Below, one piece after another: positions 1 to 5,411 of a stretch of 6,439 bases of DNA; within the stretch, counting starts at the first letter, position 1, and each line of letters opens with the position of its first letter. The stretch covers positions 1 through 6,439 of the forward strand of contig QNAR01000102.1 of the NCBI GenBank assembly GCA_003643975.1, read 5' to 3'. Made by a program: the position numbers and the translations under genes. The stretch is from Thermotogae bacterium (lineage in GTDB: Bacteria > Thermotogota > Thermotogae > Petrotogales > Kosmotogaceae). Below the pieces are notes generated by a model. The model made no database searches. It was not told where the DNA came from and saw only the letters and a list, made by a program, of their open reading frames with translations.

Positions 1-126
1 CCCTTCCTTGGTAATCTGTGAATTCATTTGCACTATGTCAAGCAAATGACTGAATACGTGTTGTTTATGTGAAATAAGATACTCGTAATACCCTGCAATT
101 CTTAATCTTATCCATTCTAACTCCGA
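1..126 (-). CDS. Possible 5' end of an unrecognised gene, start not clean, cut by window edge
   Basis: On the minus strand one frame stays open for 42 codons from the double stop TAA TAA ending at 127 to the left edge. Its translation contains stretches such as IRLRIAGYYEYLISHK and SHLLDIVQMNSQITKEG, which look protein-like, but I do not recognise a family. The frame has no ATG, GTG or TTG near its beginning. The best initiation signal nearby is GGAG at 124-121, five bases before an ATG at 115-113, 27 nt after the MFS stop. That ATG lies in another frame and reads only 16 codons before TAA. Possible explanations are an ATT or ATA start, a one-base frameshift near the start (pseudogene or sequence error), or a chance open frame; 42 stop-free codons is not rare. 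There is no terminator between the MFS gene and this region, so a cotranscribed gene here is plausible. Confidence 0.25.
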
Positions 127-150
127 TTATTACAGAAAATGTCGTCCTGC

Positions 151-1329
151 TTAGTTAAACAGCTCCCTTGTCTGTGTTTCATGCTCAAGAAAGCGGTAAA
201 TCACAAAAGCTATGAGCGCATTTAGACCATAGAAAAATGTACTAATGAGAAACAACCTGGAATAGCCTGCCACCGAGACCCCAACAATTTGCCCGAAAAA
301 CATGGCCGCAACGGCTCTTAACGAATTATTTAGAAGCCCATTTACACCTGATATAGTGGAAAGTTTCTCCTGGGGCAGTCGAGAGAAAACCACTGAATTT
401 AATATGGGAACTGTTATATTCATGAAGACAAATCTAAATGCATAAAGCACTGTGAAGGTAAAGGGTTCTCTTATATAAGCAAGCGAAAAGATCAATGGTA
501 CAACTAATAATTGCATGACAAAGGCGAATTTTAGGGGCCCAAATTTTCTGCCTAACTTATGGGAGAAAACCGAACCTACTGCTGTACCAAGCTGAGCAAT
601 GGAAAGAGCAATGCCTATCATAGTTGCTGAAAGCCCAAAAAGATCTCTGAAAATGAGGTTTCCAAAATGGATGAATAATCCGGCACCAAAACCCACTGTG
701 GCATTTGTTCCAAAATAAAGGAAGAGAATTTTCCATTGAGATTTTTTAATCCCCTTGAAATTGAATATGTCTTTCATAGAGCTCTTAGAATCTCTGAAGC
801 TGATGTAAAACACGGGAATCAGGGAAAATAGGTATAAAGCCATTGAAATTACAAGCGTTCCTTTTAACCCAATTAAGTCACCAAACAGCCCGCCGAGAAA
901 ATTCCCAAAAACCCCTGTACCCATTGAAATACCAAAATTCATACCGAAAATTCTTGCTCTGTTGCCCGGAACTGTTGCCATGGTTAGGGCAGCTGTGATA
1001 ACGGTAAACCCTATTGAAAAGAACCCGCCCCTTAAAAAGGAAAGGATAAGCATTGTACTCTCAGGAAGCTGGAGGGTCATAAGAATACTTGTTATAGGGA
1101 CAAAGATAGAAGCCAGTATAATCACCAGCTTCTTTCCTATTCTATCTGCAAGTATTCCGATAATAAGACCAAGTAGCGCTGAGCCCCATAAAGAAGCAGA
1201 GGTAATTGATCCAATGAAGTTATTGGAGAATCCCTGTTCTCTGAGAAAGAGGTTGAACACTACCCGGAACATTGAACCTCCAACACCTGTTATGGCTGTA
1301 TATAAGACAAGTAAATATGCAGAACCCAT
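151..1329 (-). CDS. Major facilitator superfamily (MFS) transporter
   Basis: This is a 392-residue, very hydrophobic protein with the usual length and about 12 predicted membrane helices of an MFS secondary transporter in the cytoplasmic membrane. The MFS motif A is visible in the loop after the second helix (GILADRIGKK, residues 58-67, with D62 and R63). A degenerate copy occurs at the equivalent place of the second half (GSVFSHKLGRK, about 252-262), as expected from the internal duplication of the family. A charged central loop lies around 178-199. The ATG start at 1329 is preceded by AAGGGTGAT, which matches the anti-Shine-Dalgarno sequence. The gene has its own promoter candidate and follows the terminator of the neighbouring operon, so it is probably a separate unit. 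Substrate is unknown: sugar or solute uptake would suit the neighbourhood, but drug or metabolite efflux is equally possible from sequence alone. Confidence 0.88.
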   Translation of the reverse strand: MGSAYLLVLYTAITGVGGSMFRVVFNLFLREQGFSNNFIGSITSASLWGSALLGLIIGILADRIGKKLVIILASIFVPITSILMTLQLPESTMLILSFLRGGFFSIGFTVITAALTMATVPGNRARIFGMNFGISMGTGVFGNFLGGLFGDLIGLKGTLVISMALYLFSLIPVFYISFRDSKSSMKDIFNFKGIKKSQWKILFLYFGTNATVGFGAGLFIHFGNLIFRDLFGLSATMIGIALSIAQLGTAVGSVFSHKLGRKFGPLKFAFVMQLLVVPLIFSLAYIREPFTFTVLYAFRFVFMNITVPILNSVVFSRLPQEKLSTISGVNGLLNNSLRAVAAMFFGQIVGVSVAGYSRLFLISTFFYGLNALIAFVIYRFLEHETQTRELFN

Positions 1330-1342
1330 GAGATCACCCTTG

Positions 1343-1363
1343 ATAGTTAGATATGCTAACTAT
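1343..1363. promoter_or_regulatory. 8-5-8 inverted repeat, operator candidate of the MFS gene
   Basis: ATAGTTAG, five spacer bases (ATATG) and CTAACTAT form a perfect 8-bp inverted repeat. It sits between the -10 candidate and the ribosome binding site of the MFS gene, so the expected transcription start falls inside it. A protein bound here would block initiation. The size and symmetry suit a dimeric helix-turn-helix repressor. The neighbouring RpiR protein is one candidate, but nothing in the sequence proves it. As RNA it could also form a weak AU-rich hairpin just upstream of the ribosome binding site. Confidence 0.5.
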
Positions 1364-1372
1364 ATTTTAGCA
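1364..1372 (-). promoter_or_regulatory. Extended -10 promoter candidate for the MFS gene
   Basis: On the minus strand TGCTAAAAT reads as an extended -10 element (TGn followed by TAAAAT, 5 of 6 matches to TATAAT). It starts three bases after the T-run of the upstream terminator and lies 35 nt before the MFS start codon. At a 17-bp spacing the -35 position falls in the terminator stem and shows no TTGACA-like sequence, so the promoter would rely on the extended -10 motif. An overlapping TATAGT at 1364-1359 is an alternative -10. Confidence 0.45.
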
Positions 1373-1374
1373 TC

Positions 1375-1399
1375 AAAAAACCGGGGATGTATCCCCGGT
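1375..1399 (-). terminator. Intrinsic terminator at the end of the transporter-glycosyltransferase-RpiR operon
   Basis: On the minus strand ACCGGGGA pairs with TCCCCGGT around a four-base loop, giving an 8-bp GC-rich stem, and is followed by TTTTTT. It begins 16 nt after the RpiR stop codon. On the plus strand the stem is not followed directly by a T-run, so it should work only for the minus-strand operon. It separates that operon from the MFS gene. Confidence 0.9.
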
Positions 1400-1415
1400 C
1401 TGTGAAATTTTTCGG

Positions 1416-2243
1416 TTAGTAGCGTTTAGGTTTTAAGATTTCTTCAAGGCGATTGAAGTGCTTTTTTACAGTGAGGCCAAGTTCCGAAACCACGCATTTA
1501 TACAATATATCCAGCACCAGAAGCTCCCCTATTCTGCTCAAGGTAAATTCGCTCTTCGAGGGTTCCTTTGTGGCAGTATAAAGCACGATATCCGCTGTCT
1601 CCACTATGGGCGAATTCATCCCCGACGTGATGACAATTGTGGAAGCACCGGCTTCTTTCGCAATCTGAAGAGACTTTATCGTGTCTCTTATGGTACCTGT
1701 ATGTGATATTCCCACTACAAGGTCTTTTTCACCCAGTCCGGAAGCTACCATAACTTGTGTATGGGGATCTATATAACACTCTGTAGGTATGCCAAGCAGG
1801 GCAAAATTCAAGCTGGCACTCTCTGCGACTACTGCTGAACGGCCTACTCCAAAGAAGAGCACCCTTCTGGCATTTGTGATCATTTTTACAGTCTTCTTGA
1901 GTTCATCAAGATCGAGTACCTGGAGCGTTTCTTCGGCTATGTGAATATTATCCTGAAGCACTCCCCTCACGAAACCTTCAAAATCATTTGAAACCTTCTC
2001 GTAAATGCTCTCTTGCGGAACGCTCAGCTCACGTGCAAGGGTGATTTTGAAACTCTGATACCCGCTAAATCCTAGCTTTTTTACAAGGCGGTATACAGTC
2101 GCCTCACTGGAGCCAGAAAAATGTGCCAGCTCTGTGATGGTGTAATGAATTACGTCATCAGCACGTGTAATAATGTAGTTGGCAACTTTTTTTTCAGAGG
2201 TACCAAGGGAATCGTAAAGACCTTTAAGCCTTGGGATTATCAA
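1416..2243 (-). CDS. RpiR-family transcriptional regulator (HTH plus SIS domain)
   Basis: The 275-residue protein has the standard RpiR layout and length. Residues 1-75 form the N-terminal HTH_6 domain, with the helix-turn-helix around 36-66 (ITELAHFSGSSEATVYRLVK, then KKLGFSGYQSFK). Residues about 124-250 form a SIS sugar-isomerase-like domain, with the glycine-containing FFGVGRSA (130-137) and the S/T-rich loop GISHTGTIRDT (178-188) that binds phosphorylated sugars in this family. The protein most likely senses a sugar phosphate or related metabolite and regulates its own operon and perhaps the MFS gene. It is the last gene before the terminator and starts 3 nt after the glycosyltransferase stop, so translation is probably coupled. 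The start is TTG: a stop lies just upstream in frame, no ATG or GTG follows for many codons, and the N-terminus fits the family from this codon. Confidence 0.93.
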   Translation of the reverse strand: MIIPRLKGLYDSLGTSEKKVANYIITRADDVIHYTITELAHFSGSSEATVYRLVKKLGFSGYQSFKITLARELSVPQESIYEKVSNDFEGFVRGVLQDNIHIAEETLQVLDLDELKKTVKMITNARRVLFFGVGRSAVVAESASLNFALLGIPTECYIDPHTQVMVASGLGEKDLVVGISHTGTIRDTIKSLQIAKEAGASTIVITSGMNSPIVETADIVLYTATKEPSKSEFTLSRIGELLVLDILYKCVVSELGLTVKKHFNRLEEILKPKRY

Positions 2244-2259
2244 TACTCACCACTCCTTT
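2241..2259 (-). promoter_or_regulatory. Ribosome binding site and TTG start of the RpiR gene
   Basis: AAAGGAG at 2259-2253 lies inside the 3' end of the glycosyltransferase gene and is followed by nine bases, including that gene's TGA stop (2249-2247), and then TTG at 2243. The upstream TGA is in the same frame and only one codon (GTA) away, so no earlier start is possible. This settles the start as TTG. The weak codon would keep regulator output below that of the genes before it. Confidence 0.75.
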
Positions 2260-3452
2260 ATTAGCTCACCTTTCCTGCTGAGAAACAGCTCCATCATGTC
2301 TTTAATCTTTTCTTCGGCTTCGTTGGTGGAGAGATTCAGGGTCTTTTCAACGAAATCTGCAACCCTTCCAAAATATGCGGGTATCAATATAGAGATTGTG
2401 GATTCGCGGAGTTTTTCATTTCTAAAGAGGCCCGCCAGTTTGTATATGAGGGTTACCCAATTATCCTCGTTTAACTTACCGTTTTCCATTATGTTCTCGT
2501 ATAAACCAAAAACCTCATCAGGCAATATTTTCTTCGCAAGGTCAAGGTTTTCTCTAATGCCTAATTTTGTCTTGGCTATAAGGTTTTCAAGATCTACTTC
2601 AAGAGGTTCAGGTACGACTTCAGGAATATCGCCATAAATTTCAGATTTCTCAATACTTGAAATTTTCATCCAATTTTCGCTATATTCTTCAATCAACGTA
2701 AAAAGTGTTCCGACAACCTGACTGAACATAGGGCCAAGATGCTTTCCGGGATCTTTCACATCATGAATTTTAGCACCAAGAGCTGCTTGCATTGGCCTAA
2801 ATTTTGATTCGTTTATAGCGGTAGTTGTCATCCATATGTCAATACCAAACTTCGCTACATCGCTTTCCCAGATTTTTGGGGGTTTACTCATATATATATC
2901 GACCATTTCCAGCCCAACACCAAAGTCGCCACCAATAGGTTGACGGATTTCAAGACCATATAGTGCTGAGGTCAACGGATAGCATATGTTATTTGTTATT
3001 GTACCATCGTACTTGTGCCTGACATAATACGGGGTGACATAAGAGGTTTTTCCCTCAATTATCGGCTTTCCAAGTCTTTCAAGCCACCAGGGCTGAACAC
3101 TTCTAAGGTCAGAATCGAGAAATATTGTCACTGGAGCTCTTAAAACCGCGGAGATTTCCATTACAGATCTCATGGCACTTCCTTTGCCGGGTATTCCTAT
3201 ATACTGAAAGGCTATTTTGGGTACGTTGCCAGTATCGGTAGCCATAAATGCTTCTATCGTCTTATCAGTTGAACCGCCATCTGAATTCACGATTAGACCT
3301 TTTCCATCAAAGAATTCTTCTATGCCTTTTGCAGCAATCTTAGCCACATGTCCAATTGTCTCGGCATTGTTATAACTAGGAATCCCTACAATAACTGAAA
3401 TATCTCTGAAAGCACTTAATTTACTCTGAATTTCTTCGGGTACAGCGAACAT
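2247..3452 (-). CDS. GT-A glycosyltransferase, probable glucosylglycerate synthase or close relative
   Basis: The 401-residue protein is a cytoplasmic, retaining-type GT-A enzyme resembling glucosyl-3-phosphoglycerate synthases (GT81) and the single-step glucosylglycerate and mannosylglycerate synthases. Visible motifs are the nucleotide-binding start VGIPSYNNAETIG (22-34), NSDGGSTDKT (56-65), GKGSAMR (89-95), the metal-binding DSD at 113-115 in FLDSDLRSVQPWW, the acceptor-loop motif QPIGGDFG (171-178), GIDIW (203-207), and a likely third metal ligand in KIHDVKDPGKH (H230 or H238). Residues about 250-401 are a mostly helical C-terminal region, which makes it longer than typical GpgS proteins (about 325 residues) and closer to the ~400-residue single-step synthases. 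The likely reaction is NDP-glucose plus D-glycerate (or 3-phosphoglycerate) to glucosylglycerate (or its phosphate), a compatible solute. Donor and acceptor cannot be decided from sequence; no glucosyl-phosphoglycerate phosphatase gene is in the window. It lies between the importer permease and the RpiR regulator. Confidence 0.8.
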   Translation of the reverse strand: MFAVPEEIQSKLSAFRDISVIVGIPSYNNAETIGHVAKIAAKGIEEFFDGKGLIVNSDGGSTDKTIEAFMATDTGNVPKIAFQYIGIPGKGSAMRSVMEISAVLRAPVTIFLDSDLRSVQPWWLERLGKPIIEGKTSYVTPYYVRHKYDGTITNNICYPLTSALYGLEIRQPIGGDFGVGLEMVDIYMSKPPKIWESDVAKFGIDIWMTTTAINESKFRPMQAALGAKIHDVKDPGKHLGPMFSQVVGTLFTLIEEYSENWMKISSIEKSEIYGDIPEVVPEPLEVDLENLIAKTKLGIRENLDLAKKILPDEVFGLYENIMENGKLNEDNWVTLIYKLAGLFRNEKLRESTISILIPAYFGRVADFVEKTLNLSTNEAEEKIKDMMELFLSRKGELIKEW

Positions 3453-3506
3453 ATAATCTCCTCCTTGAATGTATCTGAAATTGTGATTTTCCAGTCTCGC
3501 TAATGG
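3453..3506 (-). promoter_or_regulatory. Intergenic gap with strong ribosome binding site for the glycosyltransferase
   Basis: This 54-nt gap is the largest inside the operon. It holds AAGGAGGAG at 3466-3458, with GGAGG seven bases before the ATG at 3452, one of the best Shine-Dalgarno matches in the window. I see no convincing -35/-10 pair and no terminator, so the glycosyltransferase is most likely cotranscribed with the permeases. A weak imperfect hairpin (CTGGAA with TTTCAG, 3494-3475) is present without a T-run. Confidence 0.6.
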
Positions 3507-4478
3507 CTATTCTTTAACACCACCAACGGTAAGCCCTCCTGTGAGATATTTTTCCATCATTGTAAACATAATCACAACTGGAAGTGCTGTCACAACAGAC
3601 GCTGCCATCATTTTACCCCATATAGCATGTGCTGAGTTGAATAGTTCATTAAGCCCAATTGGCAGGGTATAGTACTCCGGATAGGGCCGGACGAATATCG
3701 ATGCAAAGAGGAATTCATTCCACCCTATCATGAAGGCGTATATATAGACTGTGATAATAGCCGGAAGTGACAAAGGCACAACAACTTTAAATATCGTCTG
3801 AAGCCTGCTGCAGCCATCGATAATTGCAGCTTCTTCAATTGAATACGGTATCGTTCTGAAATAATTTCCAAGCATGTACAGGGAAACGGGTAACGTTTGC
3901 ACAACGTAGATTATTACTAGTGCAATATAGGACCTTGCACCAGAGCCAAAAAGTCCCAGTTTGACAAAAATTTGGTAAAGGGGTACGGCAAGTATTGTAC
4001 CTCCAAATAGATACACCACAAGAACACTTCTCTGTATCATTCCTCTTCCTTTGTATTCAAGCCTGCTGAAAGAATACGCACCAAAAATGGCGATGATAAG
4101 GCTTATAAATGCTGAAATACCTGCAAGGAACAAGCTGTTCTTAAAAAACCTGATAAAAGGGAATGTCTCTTTCTTTCTCTGGGCTCCGATTTCTGCAAGG
4201 AATGCCTCTTGCTGTTCGGGAGGCAAATCTTTAATCAGTTCCATCATTTGTTGTTCCTCTTGAGACATTTCCTCCCTGATGGATTTTACCAGACCGAGCA
4301 ATTCACCATATTGCCTAAGTGTAGGCCGCTCAGGAATGAGACCAGGTTCAAAAGCATCTGTATCGTAGCGAAAAGAAATAGACAGCATCCAGACAAAAGG
4401 ATAAGCAACAAAAATAACCAAAAGGAGTACAAGTATATAAAAGCCAGTTTTTTTGGCGATGTTTTTCCTTCTCACCAT
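3507..4478 (-). CDS. Sugar ABC transporter permease, MalG-like, with a periplasmic-loop insert
   Basis: This 323-residue inner-membrane subunit has six predicted membrane helices (about 12-34, 112-137, 148-172, 183-205, 238-260, 290-310). The EAA loop that contacts the ATPase reads EEAAIIDGCSR, continuing to VVPLSLP (215-239). The C-terminus LTGGLTVGGVKE is characteristic of MalG relatives. Between helices 1 and 2, residues about 62-106 form a Glu/Gln/Lys-rich stretch (for example REEMSQEEQQMMELIKD, 69-85) that is absent from ordinary MalG-type subunits and looks helical. The ATG start at 4478 overlaps the end of the upstream permease gene by 7 nt and is preceded by AAGGTG at a suitable distance; GTG one codon later is a possible alternative. 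It would pair with the upstream permease and the solute-binding protein. No ATPase gene is in the window, so a shared MsmK/MalK-type ATPase is likely. Substrate unknown, probably a di- or oligosaccharide or a glycoside. Confidence 0.92.
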   Translation of the reverse strand: MVRRKNIAKKTGFYILVLLLVIFVAYPFVWMLSISFRYDTDAFEPGLIPERPTLRQYGELLGLVKSIREEMSQEEQQMMELIKDLPPEQQEAFLAEIGAQRKKETFPFIRFFKNSLFLAGISAFISLIIAIFGAYSFSRLEYKGRGMIQRSVLVVYLFGGTILAVPLYQIFVKLGLFGSGARSYIALVIIYVVQTLPVSLYMLGNYFRTIPYSIEEAAIIDGCSRLQTIFKVVVPLSLPAIITVYIYAFMIGWNEFLFASIFVRPYPEYYTLPIGLNELFNSAHAIWGKMMAASVVTALPVVIMFTMMEKYLTGGLTVGGVKE

Positions 4479-5356
4479 TTCAACACCTTCTTCACATAGA
4501 ACCCTATAAGTGCCATCATGCCAACAAAAAGAATCGTAGCAATAGCTGCGGCGACTCCTTGTTCAGGCACACCAAGAAATGCCTTTTCGTATATGTATAT
4601 GGGTAAGGTTCCGGCAAATTTCGACATTAAATACACTTCATCGAACTTATAAAAATTCCAGATGCCTCTAAGCAATGCGACAGAGCCGATAACAAAATAA
4701 AGCTCTGGCAAGGTAATGTTTTTGAATTTCTGCCATGCATTAGCGCCGTCAATTTCTGCTGCCTCATAGAGTGTTTTTGAAATCGACTGAAGTCTCGAAA
4801 GAATCATCAAATAAACAAAGGGGAAGTTCCTCCAAACGTTGAATATTGTAACAACCCAGAAGGCATTGTTAGGGTCGTTTATCAAATCAACGCCGGAATC
4901 TATTAAGCCAACAGTTGAAAGCATCCTTATTAATGGCCCATCTATCGGTAGAAAAATATATCGCCACGCAAAAACAATGGCTATCAATGGAGTGATATAT
5001 GGAAGTAAAAGGAGCGCCCTAACAAAAGCCCTGCCTATGAAATTCCTGTTCATCATCAATGCCACGACCAGACCAGCAAGAATACTGCCGACAACCGTAA
5101 GAAGGGTAAAGGCAAGGGTCTTTCCAAAAGATACCCAGAAATCGGGGTCAGTTAATACATTTACATAGTTCTGAAGACCAACAAAAATGTTAGATTTTCC
5201 TGGACTTATGGAAACATCATAAAAACTGAGATAGATGTTGTAAATTACCGGATAGACTATTAGAGCTGCGATTATGATAATTGTGGGTATTATCAACTTC
5301 CAGCCAAGGTTTCTTTCTTTTATCTTTAGCGTGCCAACTTTTACCGATTGCGCCAT
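4472..5356 (-). CDS. Sugar ABC transporter permease, MalF/UgpA-like
   Basis: The 294-residue protein has six predicted membrane helices (about 20-44, 77-101, 112-136, 165-188, 220-237, 266-288) and the EAA motif EAAEIDGANAWQKFKNITLP (198-217), which docks with the transporter ATPase. Its length and the LLLLPYITPLI segment before helix 3 fit the short MalF-like permeases of the carbohydrate-uptake CUT1 family. I chose the ATG at 5356 because GGAGG (5367-5363) stands six bases before it. The open frame extends nine codons further to a TTG at 5383, but that codon lies inside the terminator-like hairpin and has no ribosome binding site. It forms the membrane channel together with the overlapping MalG-like subunit downstream. 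Confidence 0.93.
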   Translation of the reverse strand: MAQSVKVGTLKIKERNLGWKLIIPTIIIIAALIVYPVIYNIYLSFYDVSISPGKSNIFVGLQNYVNVLTDPDFWVSFGKTLAFTLLTVVGSILAGLVVALMMNRNFIGRAFVRALLLLPYITPLIAIVFAWRYIFLPIDGPLIRMLSTVGLIDSGVDLINDPNNAFWVVTIFNVWRNFPFVYLMILSRLQSISKTLYEAAEIDGANAWQKFKNITLPELYFVIGSVALLRGIWNFYKFDEVYLMSKFAGTLPIYIYEKAFLGVPEQGVAAAIATILFVGMMALIGFYVKKVLKW

Positions 5357-5361
5357 CAAGC

Positions 5362-5398
5362 ACCTCCAAAAAACCGGCGGCAAAAAGCCGCCGGAGGT
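5362..5398 (-). promoter_or_regulatory. Ribosome binding site with upstream anti-Shine-Dalgarno complement
   Basis: GGAGGT at 5367-5362 is the ribosome binding site of the MalF-like permease. A perfect complement, ACCTCC at 5398-5393, lies 25 nt upstream, so its first bases flank and its last two bases overlap the left arm of the terminator hairpin. Pairing of these six bases would hide the ribosome binding site, while a ribosome finishing the binding-protein gene (stop at 5414-5412) would reach close to ACCTCC. This could couple permease translation to that of the binding protein. This regulation is inferred from base pairing only. Confidence 0.45.
5368..5394 (-). terminator. Intra-operon terminator/attenuator between binding protein and permease genes
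   Basis: On the minus strand CCGGCGGC (5394-5387) and GCCGCCGG (5381-5374) form a perfect 8-bp GC stem with a five-T loop, followed by TTTTTT (5373-5368). This has every feature of an intrinsic terminator, yet the next gene's ribosome binding site follows at once. In CUT1 operons a leaky hairpin after the binding-protein gene is a known way to keep that protein in excess of the membrane subunits, either by partial termination or by protecting the upstream mRNA from 3' decay. Confidence 0.85.
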
Positions 5399-5411
5399 TA
5401 ATCAACAAAAA

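Noticed and set aside
962..1405. Plus-strand open frame of 147 codons opposite the MFS gene 5' end
   Set aside because: It is antisense to the MFS gene, runs through the terminator stem, and its composition looks like the mirror of a hydrophobic coding frame.
3475..3494. Weak hairpin CTGGAA/TTTCAG in the gap before the glycosyltransferase gene as a terminator or operator
   Set aside because: Six pairs including one G-T, an eight-base loop and no T-run; such a match is expected by chance.
5357..5383. Upstream TTG start giving the MalF-like permease nine more residues
   Set aside because: The extra codons lie in the terminator loop, T-run and Shine-Dalgarno sequence. The ATG at 5356 has ideal spacing from GGAGG.
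5217..5408. Minus-strand frame across the start of the MalF-like permease gene
   Set aside because: It overlaps the well-supported permease in another frame, runs through the terminator hairpin, and its translation resembles no protein.
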